From Anoxynatronum sibiricum (lineage in GTDB: Bacteria; Bacillota; Clostridia; Peptostreptococcales; Tindalliaceae): DNA of 64,000 nucleotides. The notes under the pieces are model-generated. The model ran no database searches, was not told the DNA's origin, and saw only the letters and a program-made list of their open reading frames with translations. Shown piece by piece: positions 51,809 to 60,394 of this stretch. The stretch is from NCBI RefSeq assembly GCF_039414295.1, contig NZ_JBCITM010000002.1:124001-188000 (forward strand). Direction: 5' to 3'. Numbering within the stretch: the stretch's first letter is position 1; each line of letters opens with the position of its first letter. Made by a program: the position numbers and the translations under genes.

Positions 51809-53248
51809 TTATACGTTAAGATCACTGGATGTAGCAGGTGTCCAGGGGTATTTCTGTAAAATGGGGAGAATTTCTGTTTCGATAAACTTGGAAGTCTGTT
51901 CTGGTGCTCGTCCAACGTACTGTCCTGCTTCTAAAAGATGCGCGAGATCATTTTGCGTCAAACCGAATTGTGGGTCATCTGCAATGCGCTGTATAAGATC
52001 ATTGGACTTACCTTCCTTTTTAACTCTCTCAGCCGCCTTCATGGAATGCAAACGAATCTGTTCATGCAGTTGTTGGCGATCGCCTCCGCGTTTGACAGCT
52101 GCCATCATTATATTTTCAGTCGCCATGAAAGGCAACTCTAAATCAATATGTGCTCCGATCATTTTTTCATAAACAACCAGTCCGCTAAAAACATTCAAAG
52201 CAATATCCAGAACTGCATCAATCGCAAGAAAAGACTCTGGTATGGTTAATCTGCGGTTAGCTGAATCATCCAGTGTCCGTTCAAACCATTGAGTCGCCTG
52301 TGTCATGGCAGCATTTTGCTGGAGAGCAATTACCCAGCGACACAGAGAAGCAATTCTTTCCGAACGCATGGGATTGCGCTTATAAGCCATTGCTGAGGAA
52401 CCCACCTGACCAACTTCAAAAGGTTCTTCAATTTCTTTTAAATGTTGCAGCAATCGCAGATCATTAGTAGTTTTGTGCAGAGACTGGGCAATTCCACTCA
52501 GAACTGAAAGTACCTCAAAGTCAATTTTGCGTGTATATGTCTGCCCTGTAACGGGTATACGGTCGTTAAATCCCATTATTTCAGCAACTTTTTTATCCAG
52601 TAATTCCACTCTTTCGTGATCTCCTTCAAAGAGCTTCAGAAAACTTGCTTGTGTTCCCGTTGTTCCTTTAACACCTCTAAACTTGAGACGTTGAAGCTGA
52701 TATTGCAGATTTTCAAAATCCATCAACAGATCATATAGCCAAAGGCATCCCCGTTTACCAACTGTTGTCAATTGTGCGGGTTGAAAGTGCGTAAAGCCAA
52801 GAGTCGGTAAATCTTTATACCGCAGACAAAAATGTGACATGGCATCCATTAGTCGCAACATTTTTTCTGAAAGCAACATCAATGCTTCTCTAATTTGGAT
52901 TAGATCAGTGTTATCACCAACATAGGCACTGGTAGCTCCTAAATGGATGATAGGCATTGCTTTGGGGCATTGCTGCCCAAAAGCAAAAACATGTGCCATC
53001 ACATCATGTCGAGTTTCTTTTTCCTTTTCTTTGGCAACCTCATAGTTAATATCATCCTGATAAAACTCCATTTCTTTAATCTGTTCATCATCTATGGGTA
53101 AACCCAGTGATTGTTCTGCTCTTGCTAGTGCAATCCACAACTTGCGCCATGTTCGAAACTTATTGTCGGCAGAGAAAACGGTTAGCATCTCCCGACTGGC
53201 ATAGCGTTCTACTAAAGGATTCTCATAATTCGGTTTTTCGATTTTCAT
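51809..53248 (-). CDS. purB: adenylosuccinate lyase
   Basis: Catalyses two fumarate-releasing steps of purine synthesis. The 479-residue protein shows TRHDVMAHVFAFG, HLGATSAYVGDNTDLIQ, GTTGTQASFLKLFEGDH and the superfamily signature GSSAMAYKRNPMRSERI. The long form (about 480 residues) resembles the enzyme class of many anaerobes. AAAGGGG precedes the ATG. No other purine gene is adjacent. Confidence 0.96.
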   Translation of the reverse strand: MKIEKPNYENPLVERYASREMLTVFSADNKFRTWRKLWIALARAEQSLGLPIDDEQIKEMEFYQDDINYEVAKEKEKETRHDVMAHVFAFGQQCPKAMPIIHLGATSAYVGDNTDLIQIREALMLLSEKMLRLMDAMSHFCLRYKDLPTLGFTHFQPAQLTTVGKRGCLWLYDLLMDFENLQYQLQRLKFRGVKGTTGTQASFLKLFEGDHERVELLDKKVAEIMGFNDRIPVTGQTYTRKIDFEVLSVLSGIAQSLHKTTNDLRLLQHLKEIEEPFEVGQVGSSAMAYKRNPMRSERIASLCRWVIALQQNAAMTQATQWFERTLDDSANRRLTIPESFLAIDAVLDIALNVFSGLVVYEKMIGAHIDLELPFMATENIMMAAVKRGGDRQQLHEQIRLHSMKAAERVKKEGKSNDLIQRIADDPQFGLTQNDLAHLLEAGQYVGRAPEQTSKFIETEILPILQKYPWTPATSSDLNV

Positions 53249-53327
53249 AAACGGCCCCTTTCTGGCTATTGTAAATGACTCGCCTATATCCTTGCATTGT
53301 CACAACATCTAAAAGTATATCACAGCT

Positions 53328-54164
53328 TTAACTGTTGTGTGATCTATTGTTGAAGTAATATCGAATTGGCTCCAGCTCTACAGCACAATCACCTAAATCA
53401 GTTTCTCTTATGCGGCTTTGTGGTGGAGCGTGAAAATCTGATCCACCCGTTGCCAGCAGTTTGTAGTTTTTTGCAAGTTGGAGGTAATGCATTTTTTGAT
53501 CAAGTCGATGCGTCGGGTAATATACTTCAATTCCATTTATCCCCGCCTCTATTATTTCTTCAACTGTTTGATCATTTCGAATAAGGCCAGGATGAGCTAG
53601 AACAGAAATGCCTCCCAATTGATGAATCATATCAATTGTTTCTTTAGGCACCAGCTTATATCGTGATACGTAGGCAGGTTTACCCTGCCGCAGGTAACCG
53701 TCAAAAGCTTCCTGGATGCTGGAAACCACCCGTTGTTCAAGCATTGCCCTGGCTACATGTACCCTACCGACAATCCCATCACCTGCTATAAAGTGAACTT
53801 GATCCATTGTGATGTTGATACCAAGTTGATTCAGTTTTTTTACCATCTTAAATGAACGATTATTTCGTGCTTCTTTTAGCTGAAGCATTAAGTCTTGTAG
53901 TCCTGAATCGGTTTCATCCAAACCATAACCCAGCAGATGGATCTCTGTGCCTTCGGTTTCAGTGCTAAACTCAATGCCCGGCAATAACCAAAAAGAGTCA
54001 TCTTCTGTCACTGATGATCTCGCCTCTGGTAAAGCTTCCATCGTATCGTGATCAGTGATGGCAATGCCACCCAGCCCTTTTTCTCGGGCATAATGGATCA
54101 ATTGAGAAGCAGAAAAAGTACCATCTGATGCATGAGTATGAGTGTGCATGTCAATTCGCATCAT
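53328..54164 (-). CDS. PHP-domain phosphoesterase (YciV/RNase AM-like)
   Basis: A 278-residue PHP metallophosphoesterase. Metal ligands are seen in RIDMHTHTHASDGT, ITDHDT, GIEFST, AHPGLIRND and GGSDFHAP. Stand-alone PHP proteins of this length include the E. coli YciV 5'-3' exonuclease / 3',5'-nucleotide phosphatase that recycles pAp and trims RNA ends. An analogous role is likely but unproved here. Two ATG codons (54164, 54161) lie after GGGGCGGG; either may be used. Confidence 0.85.
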   Translation of the reverse strand: MMRIDMHTHTHASDGTFSASQLIHYAREKGLGGIAITDHDTMEALPEARSSVTEDDSFWLLPGIEFSTETEGTEIHLLGYGLDETDSGLQDLMLQLKEARNNRSFKMVKKLNQLGINITMDQVHFIAGDGIVGRVHVARAMLEQRVVSSIQEAFDGYLRQGKPAYVSRYKLVPKETIDMIHQLGGISVLAHPGLIRNDQTVEEIIEAGINGIEVYYPTHRLDQKMHYLQLAKNYKLLATGGSDFHAPPQSRIRETDLGDCAVELEPIRYYFNNRSHNS

Positions 54165-54217
54165 TATCCCGCCCCTTTGATGATTATGATTTGCTTAATA
54201 ACTCCATTATAAACTAA

Positions 54218-54245
54218 AAAAAGCCTGCTTCATAGCGGGCTTTTT
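54218..54245 (-). terminator. second terminator after rny
   Basis: AAAAAGCCTGC (54218-54228) pairs with GCGGGCTTTTT (54235-54245), one G-T pair, with T-runs on both strands. It lies between rny and the PHP gene. Confidence 0.75.
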
Positions 54246-54321
54246 AGTATTAGCTTGTCTTCAGTCTTAACATGGTTCTACAATCAGCTTAATCGCTGTT
54301 CGACCTCTTCATCAATATTAC

Positions 54322-54354
54322 TACAAAAAGCAGCCTTTATATCAAAGGCTGCTT
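54322..54354 (-). terminator. terminator directly after rny
   Basis: On the minus strand a perfect 12-base-pair stem AAAGCAGCCTTT/AAAGGCTGCTTT (54326-54337 with 54343-54354), 5-base loop, then TTTTTGT, 14 bases after the rny stop codon. Confidence 0.85.
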
Positions 54355-54367
54355 TCGGTTTTCGATC

Positions 54368-55876
54368 TTATTTTGCGTATTCAACTGCGCGTGTTTCCCG
54401 GATCACATTAACTTTAATTTGACCAGGATATTCTAATTCTGATTCAATGCGCTTGGTCAGGTTTCGCGCAAGCATAACGATTTCTGCGTCACTATAGGAT
54501 TCAGGTTTGACCAAGATTCTAATCTCTCTGCCAGCCTGAATGGCAAAACATTTTTCAACTCCGTCATAGTCATTGGCTATTTCTTCCAATTTCTGTAATC
54601 GTTTAATGTAGGATTCCAGCGTTTCTCTTCTGGCACCCGGGCGTGCTGCAGAAATTGCATCAGCCGCAGTCACCAGCACTGCTTCAACAGTTTGCGGTTC
54701 GTAATCTCCATGATGTGTTGAGATTGCATGAATTACTTCTTTTGACTCTTTGTACTTTCTCAACAATTCCATGCCGATTTCAACATGTGTTCCTTCAACT
54801 TCATGATCTACCGCTTTACCAATATCATGGAACAGACCTGCACGTCGAGCTACTTTTACATCAGCTCCCAGTTCAGTTGCCATAATACCTGCAACATGCG
54901 ACACTTCAACAGCGTGTTTTAGCACGCTTTGCCCATAGCTGGTACGGAATCGAAGTCTACCAAGCAATTTAATGAGTTCCGGATGAACATTATGAACGCC
55001 GGCATCAAAAGCAGCTTGTTCGCCCTCTTCTTTCATCATTGTCTCAACTTCACGTTTTGCTTTTTCAACCATCTCTTCAATACGAGCCGGATGAATCCTG
55101 CCATCAACAATCAACTTTTCCAATGCAACCCGGGCAATCTCCCGGCGAACTGGGTCGAATCCTGACAAAATAACGGCTTCCGGTGTATCGTCAATGATCA
55201 GATCAATACCAGTCAGGGTCTCCAATGTGCGAATATTACGGCCCTCGCGTCCAATAATACGCCCTTTCATTTCATCATTTGGCAGTTGAACCACAGTAAC
55301 TGTCGTTTCAGCCACATGATCAGCAGCGCACTTTTGAATGGTATAGGTGATGATCTCTTTCGCACGTTTCTCAGCTTCTTCTTTTGCCCGTGACTCCATT
55401 TCCTTGATCATCATCGCTGTTTCAACGCGAATCTCTTTTTCAACGTCACGCAGTAACAACGTCTTCGCTTCTTCACCTGTTAAGCCAGATAACTCTTCAA
55501 GCTTTTGTTTCTCTTGATTCCTTAATTGCTCCAATTGTTCGCCCTTTTCATCAAGTTCCACCAGTTTTCGCGAAAGCTTTTCATCTTTCTTTTCTAGATT
55601 CTCGGCTTTCTTATCCAAGGTTTCTTCCTTCTGAATCAACCGGCGCTCAATTTTTTGAAGCTCATTGCGCCTTTCTCTGCTCTCTCTTTCGAACTCACTG
55701 CGAAGTTTGTGAACTTCTTCCTTCGCTTCAATCAGAAGCTCTTTTTTTGTTGTTTCAACTTCTTTCTCAGCTTCTTCGATCAGCTTTTTTGCTAATTCTT
55801 CTGCAGAATTAACTTTTCCTTCAGCAATGGATTTTCGAATAAAATAGCCGATAAGGCATCCTGCAACGGCAACCAA
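54368..55876 (-). CDS. rny: ribonuclease Y
   Basis: RNase Y is the membrane-anchored endoribonuclease that starts mRNA decay in Firmicutes. After the N-terminal anchor comes a long charged coiled coil (about residues 20-200), a KH domain (MKGRIIGREGRNIRTLETLTGID), and an HD domain with LFHDIGKAVDHE and THHGDYEP. TTG 55876 is the first ordinary start in frame, but it has no ribosome site and halves the anchor. AAGGAGG (around 55922) points to ATC 55912, and an in-frame TAA lies just before. Translation from ATC would restore the anchor VFNGITVIVLILVAVAGCLIG. Confidence 0.93.
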   Translation of the reverse strand: MVAVAGCLIGYFIRKSIAEGKVNSAEELAKKLIEEAEKEVETTKKELLIEAKEEVHKLRSEFERESRERRNELQKIERRLIQKEETLDKKAENLEKKDEKLSRKLVELDEKGEQLEQLRNQEKQKLEELSGLTGEEAKTLLLRDVEKEIRVETAMMIKEMESRAKEEAEKRAKEIITYTIQKCAADHVAETTVTVVQLPNDEMKGRIIGREGRNIRTLETLTGIDLIIDDTPEAVILSGFDPVRREIARVALEKLIVDGRIHPARIEEMVEKAKREVETMMKEEGEQAAFDAGVHNVHPELIKLLGRLRFRTSYGQSVLKHAVEVSHVAGIMATELGADVKVARRAGLFHDIGKAVDHEVEGTHVEIGMELLRKYKESKEVIHAISTHHGDYEPQTVEAVLVTAADAISAARPGARRETLESYIKRLQKLEEIANDYDGVEKCFAIQAGREIRILVKPESYSDAEIVMLARNLTKRIESELEYPGQIKVNVIRETRAVEYAK

Positions 55877-56020
55877 GATGAGTACAATAACGGTAATGCC
55901 ATTAAAAACGATATGCGGACACCTCCTTTATGAAATTGTCGGTCATGCATTTTTCAGAACTGCATCCATTGTCAACAATGAAACATCGAATCCTTAAATA
56001 ATGAGACTATGACATCTTTC

Positions 56021-56049
56021 ATTTTAACTTTTTTTCGAATCAGTGTCAA
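56021..56049 (-). promoter_or_regulatory. promoter of rny
   Basis: On the minus strand a perfect TTGACA (56044-56049), 17-base spacer and TAAAAT (56021-56026), giving a leader of about 100 bases before the rny ribosome site. Confidence 0.8.
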
Positions 56050-56104
56050 GGTGACGGCTTCAAACACTGAGCGCTTTCATATACTACCAACCTTGTTCCT
56101 TTTT

Positions 56105-56140
56105 CATCAAAAGAGGACTGCTGCTTGCAGCAATCCTCTT
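56105..56140 (-). terminator. terminator after recA
   Basis: On the minus strand AAGAGGATTGCTGC (56127-56140) pairs with GCAGCAGTCCTCTT (56111-56124), with one mismatch and a two-base gap in the centre; TTTTG follows. It lies 20-50 bases after the recA stop. Confidence 0.7.
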
Positions 56141-56162
56141 CGAGATGTATTCATGGGTACAA

Positions 56163-57206
56163 TCACTGGTCGATGTGATTCGTTTCATCTTTGCCAACGG
56201 CTTCAGCTTCTCCCACACTACGTAAAGGCAGTTGATAATGCTCGCGGATTCGATTTTCCACTTCAATGAAAATCGCAGCATTTTCCTTCAGGAATTGTTT
56301 AGCAGCTTCACGCCCCTGCCCAAGACGCTGATCACCGTAGCTATACCAAGCACCTGACTTGTTAACAATTTCCAATCCCGTTGCGACATCAAGTACGTCT
56401 CCATACCGGGAAATACCTTCTCCATACATGATATCAAACTCAGCTTGCTTAAAGGGTGGCGCCACTTTATTCTTGACAACTTTAACCCTGGTTCGGTTCC
56501 CAATCATATCCGTTCCCTGTTTAATCCCTTCAATTCGCCGCACATCCAACCGGACGGAAGCGTAGAATTTCAAAGCTCTCCCCCCCGGCGTAACCTCAGG
56601 ATTTCCAAACATGACTCCCACTTTTTCCCTGAGTTGATTGATGAAAATCGTCGTGGTCTTGGACTTATTCACCGATCCTGCCAGCTTACGGAGTGCTTGT
56701 GACATGAGTCTTGCCTGCAGGCCTACATGTGTATCGCCCATATCACCTTCTATTTCTGCTTTTGGTACCAACGCGGCCACTGAGTCGACCACAATGACAT
56801 CGATAGCACCGCTTCTTACCAGCGCCTCTGCGATTTCCAAGGCTTGCTCACCGGTATCTGGCTGTGAGACAATTAACTCGTCCACATTAACACCCAGTTT
56901 TCTGGCATATGAAGGGTCCAGTGCATGTTCAGCATCAATAAAAGCTGCAGAACCACCATTTTTCTGTGCTTCAGCAATCACATGAAGTGCCAGAGTCGTT
57001 TTGCCGGAAGATTCAGGCCCAAAAATCTCAACAATCCTGCCTCTGGGAACTCCTCCCAGACCCAATGCAATATCCAAATCGATGGATCCGGTAGAAATGC
57101 ATTCCAGCTGCAGTTTTGATTCTTCTCCCAGCTTCATGACAGAACCTTTACCAAACTGTTTTTCAATTTGACTAATTGCCATTTCCAATGCTTTCTTTTT
57201 GTCCAT
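56163..57206 (-). CDS. recA: recombinase RecA
   Basis: RecA forms filaments on single-stranded DNA for homologous recombination and triggers LexA self-cleavage. The 347-residue product has Walker A GPESSGKT (63-70), VIVVDSVAALVPKAE, KTTTIFINQLREKVGVMFG and GGRALKFYASVRLDV. GTG 57230 is also in frame but its AAAGG is only two bases away; ATG 57206 gives the typical N-terminus DKKKALEMAISQIEKQFGKGS. No LexA box was found in the short gap to pgsA, so it may be read from an upstream promoter in the rimO-pgsA unit. Confidence 0.96.
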   Translation of the reverse strand: MDKKKALEMAISQIEKQFGKGSVMKLGEESKLQLECISTGSIDLDIALGLGGVPRGRIVEIFGPESSGKTTLALHVIAEAQKNGGSAAFIDAEHALDPSYARKLGVNVDELIVSQPDTGEQALEIAEALVRSGAIDVIVVDSVAALVPKAEIEGDMGDTHVGLQARLMSQALRKLAGSVNKSKTTTIFINQLREKVGVMFGNPEVTPGGRALKFYASVRLDVRRIEGIKQGTDMIGNRTRVKVVKNKVAPPFKQAEFDIMYGEGISRYGDVLDVATGLEIVNKSGAWYSYGDQRLGQGREAAKQFLKENAAIFIEVENRIREHYQLPLRSVGEAEAVGKDETNHIDQ

Positions 57207-57276
57207 AGAGTCCCAGCTTTGCTGGTTCACCGCCTTTCAGATGATAAGCACACTACTGTATACTTGGGCTACATAA

Positions 57277-57822
57277 CTACTCTTTGAGAATCATTTGCTT
57301 ATTCAGACGCAGATAATCAAATCCAGAAATGATTGTGAAAATAACGGCTGCATACATCATGATCTGATCCATGGGGATCCCCACATATCGAAAGGGGAAG
57401 TTATTGATAAGTAGAGCGATAATGGCAACGATTTGTGTGATGGTTTTGGCTTTACCCCACCAGCTGGCAGCTATTACGACACCTTCCGAAGCAGCCACTG
57501 CGCGTAAAATACTAATAGTAAACTCTCTTGAAATAATAATAACCACAACCCAGGCAGAGAGCTTTCCCATTTGTACAAGAGAAATCAATGCTGCTGAAAC
57601 CAGTAACTTGTCTGCTAAAGGGTCAATAAATTTCCCCAAGGTGGTAATTTGATTTCTCTTTCGCGCAATGTAACCATCCAGCGTATCTGTCAATGCTGCA
57701 ACTACAAAAATGAGTGCTGCAATACTTTCTCCATAGGGAACTTTATTGAGCAGAAACAGCATAAACACGGGTATAAGAAAGATTCGCAGGATAGTTAGCC
57801 TATTTGCCAAGTTCAGCTTCAT
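57277..57822 (-). CDS. pgsA: CDP-diacylglycerol-glycerol-3-phosphate 3-phosphatidyltransferase
   Basis: Makes phosphatidylglycerol phosphate, the first committed step to PG and cardiolipin, in the cell membrane. The 181-residue protein has the CDP-alcohol phosphotransferase motif DG-x2-AR-x8-G-x3-D-x3-D in LDGYIARKRNQITTLGKFIDPLADK (within residues 48-74) and about six membrane helices. It overlaps the end of rimO by 23 bases, with GGGAG inside rimO. The order rimO-pgsA-recA is common in Firmicutes. Confidence 0.95.
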   Translation of the reverse strand: MKLNLANRLTILRIFLIPVFMLFLLNKVPYGESIAALIFVVAALTDTLDGYIARKRNQITTLGKFIDPLADKLLVSAALISLVQMGKLSAWVVVIIISREFTISILRAVAASEGVVIAASWWGKAKTITQIVAIIALLINNFPFRYVGIPMDQIMMYAAVIFTIISGFDYLRLNKQMILKE

Positions 57823-59158
57823 CAGTCATCACTCCCATCAGGTCGTATTCCAGTGCATCAGTTATGACGACAGGTACAAAAGCACCTGTTTCCAATTCAA
57901 GTGGCGCATCAAAATAAACCAGACCATCAATTTCTGGGGCATCTCCTGTCGTTCGTCCTGCGTAGTGATAGTGGCTGTCAGATGAATCCAATTTTTCCTC
58001 AACAACCACTAATAATTGACTGCCAATTTTATTACGTTGGATACGCATTGAGACAGATTGCTGAAGTTGCATAATTTCCTGTTGGCGCCGCTTTTTGGTA
58101 TCTTCATCAACCTGTTCTTGCATCGTGGCAGCTGGAGTATTTTCTTCCTGAGAGTAAGTAAATACTCCCAGTTTATCAAATGCCATTTCTTCAACAAAAG
58201 ACTTCAGTGAAATGAATTCTTCTTCTGTTTCTCCTGGAAATCCCACAATCAATGTTGTACGCAACACGATTCCAGGAATTTTATCGCGAATCATAGAAAT
58301 GGTATTTACCAGTTTTTCACGTGTCGTTTGACGATTCATTCGCTTAAGGATTCGATCTTCGCTGTGTTGTATCGGTATATCAAGATAAGCACAGATCTTT
58401 TGACTCTTGTGAATTATGTCAAGCAACTTCATGTCTATCCGTTCCGGGTAACAATACATAATTCTTATCCACCGAATCCCTTCAATTTGTTCGAGTTCCG
58501 CCAACAGTCTCGTTAACGAAGGTTGGTGATACAGATCAATACCATAACTGGTCGTATCTTGAGCTATCAGGATAAGCTCTTTGACACCTTCAGCTGCCAA
58601 ATCTGAAGCTTCCTGAATCACTGCTTCTATTCTGCGACTTCTCAATGGGCCTCTCAGCTTTGGTATAATGCAATAGGTGCAGTGATGATTGCAGCCTTCA
58701 GCTATTTTCAAGTAAGCCAAATGATTTGCCGAGGTGCGTACCCGTTTTAACTTTTCTTGGTAAGGTTGATCTATCTGACCAATCCGCAGCTCTCGTCGCT
58801 CTTTCATCACATTTTCCACTACCTGAGCAATTTCTTCAAATCGTCCTGTGCCAATCATACCGTCAATTTCAGGCATTTCATTCAACAATTCTTGATGGTA
58901 TCTCTCAGAAAGACAACCCGTTACAATGAGCTTCGATAACGTTGTCTGTTTGTGTCGGGCTGCAGCCAGAATACGACTTATACTTTCCTCTTTTGCACTC
59001 TCAATAAACCCACAGGTATTGATCACTGCAATTGTGGCTTCTTCAATTCGGTCAGTGACACTGTACCCGTAATCTTGCAGAAGTCCCAGCATCATTTCTG
59101 CATCTATCAAATTTTTAGTGCATCCCAACGACTCAAGGTATATTTTATTATTGTTCAA
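57800..59158 (-). CDS. rimO: ribosomal protein uS12 methylthiotransferase
   Basis: RimO methylthiolates an aspartate of ribosomal protein S12 by radical-SAM chemistry. The 452-residue protein has the N-terminal cluster cysteines in LESLGCTKNLIDAE, NTCGFIESAKEES and VTGCLSERY, the radical-SAM CxxxCxxC in GCNHHCTYCIIPKLRG, and a TRAM domain at the end. LGCxKN and CGFIxxAKxES separate it from MiaB (12.9-14.3 kb). The start is TTG 59158 with GAGG 9 bases before it. Confidence 0.96.
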   Translation of the reverse strand: MNNNKIYLESLGCTKNLIDAEMMLGLLQDYGYSVTDRIEEATIAVINTCGFIESAKEESISRILAAARHKQTTLSKLIVTGCLSERYHQELLNEMPEIDGMIGTGRFEEIAQVVENVMKERRELRIGQIDQPYQEKLKRVRTSANHLAYLKIAEGCNHHCTYCIIPKLRGPLRSRRIEAVIQEASDLAAEGVKELILIAQDTTSYGIDLYHQPSLTRLLAELEQIEGIRWIRIMYCYPERIDMKLLDIIHKSQKICAYLDIPIQHSEDRILKRMNRQTTREKLVNTISMIRDKIPGIVLRTTLIVGFPGETEEEFISLKSFVEEMAFDKLGVFTYSQEENTPAATMQEQVDEDTKKRRQQEIMQLQQSVSMRIQRNKIGSQLLVVVEEKLDSSDSHYHYAGRTTGDAPEIDGLVYFDAPLELETGAFVPVVITDALEYDLMGVMTDEAELGK

Positions 59159-59227
59159 TTGGTGATCCTCACTTCCACTTCATCAAATCTTCGCAAATTT
59201 TGTCTATTTGTCTACAAAGTATATCTT

Positions 59228-60331
59228 TTAACTACTAACCTTCTCAGTATTAAAGGCGTTGTCTCCAATTGAGTCGACAAAGCTATCAGTCATCTGTCGC
59301 AAATATTCTTTCATCATTTTATGCGCTTCGTTTATTGTATCATATGTGATTTCTAAATCATATGCATATTTTTTGATGGAATGGCGATATAAGGGGTCAT
59401 AATAACTCACCATCAGTTCTCGGGCAATATCACGGTAGGCTTTTTGGGATAGCTTTTGCTGAAGTTGATGGATTTTTTCATGTCCCAAAAATTTCACTAA
59501 ATCGCTCAATGCTTTTTCAATATCAGCTTCATCATGTTCCAATACGCCCCAGTAATCACTCATAATTTGCTCGACGCGCAAATCCAAAGTTGCATGAAGT
59601 AAAACATGCTTTCCACTCACCATTTGTCTGTGTATCTCTCTGGGAATGGTAATGTCGCCTATTCGTCGGCTTTCACTTTCTACTATAATGCGTTGTTCTT
59701 TAAAGCGAATCAATTGGTGAAATAATAGTGAGTCGAATTGCTTTTGAGTCATCTTTTCTTTCGAATGTCCGATAAATCCAAATACTGAACCACTGTTTCG
59801 GGCAAGTCCCTCGAGATCAATAACTGGATACCCTTCTGCTTTTAATTGCTTTAACAAAGTTGTTTTTCCGCAACCAGTATAACCATGAATCACAATAAAA
59901 GAATGGTTCACTTTTATAGGTGCCTCAAAGTAGTCAATGATCACTTGTCGATACCTTTTATAGCCACCCACCAGTTGTTTCACTGGAATTTCCAGCGAGT
60001 TTAGCAGTTGAACCAGCGGGCCGCTTCGGTATCCTCCGCGGGAGCAAAATAGAATAACGCAGGGACACTCTTTGAGAAATTCAGAAATTTGAGAAGTCAT
60101 TCTTTCAAGCCGCGCTGAAACGTGGCGCATCCCTGTTATTTTTGCATATTCACGGCTTTCATTTTTATATATCGTTCCGACAATGGCACGTTCCTCGTCG
60201 TCCAAAATGGGTATGTTCATTGCATGATCAATCGTGCCCTTATGATATTCTCCTGGTGATCTTAAATCAATCAAAATTTTATTTTTCTCTTGTAACATTT
60301 CTTCTACTGTGATCGTCAGGGGACTCGTCAT
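59228..60331 (-). CDS. mnmH: tRNA 2-selenouridine synthase
   Basis: MnmH (SelU/YbbB) replaces the sulfur of 2-thiouridine 34 in tRNA with selenium from selenophosphate. The 367-residue protein has an N-terminal rhodanese domain with the active-site Cys96 in LFCSRGGYRSG, and a C-terminal P-loop domain with GYTGCGKTT (150-158). Its presence implies that the cell makes selenophosphate (SelD), although selD is not in the window. It stands between ftsK and rimO, with its own GGAAG ribosome site. Confidence 0.93.
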   Translation of the reverse strand: MTSPLTITVEEMLQEKNKILIDLRSPGEYHKGTIDHAMNIPILDDEERAIVGTIYKNESREYAKITGMRHVSARLERMTSQISEFLKECPCVILFCSRGGYRSGPLVQLLNSLEIPVKQLVGGYKRYRQVIIDYFEAPIKVNHSFIVIHGYTGCGKTTLLKQLKAEGYPVIDLEGLARNSGSVFGFIGHSKEKMTQKQFDSLLFHQLIRFKEQRIIVESESRRIGDITIPREIHRQMVSGKHVLLHATLDLRVEQIMSDYWGVLEHDEADIEKALSDLVKFLGHEKIHQLQQKLSQKAYRDIARELMVSYYDPLYRHSIKKYAYDLEITYDTINEAHKMMKEYLRQMTDSFVDSIGDNAFNTEKVSS

Positions 60332-60394
60332 ATTTGCTGCCTTCTTCCATTTTGTTAAGTTTGATCACTGTTCAAATAATAAACAGAGGATGTT

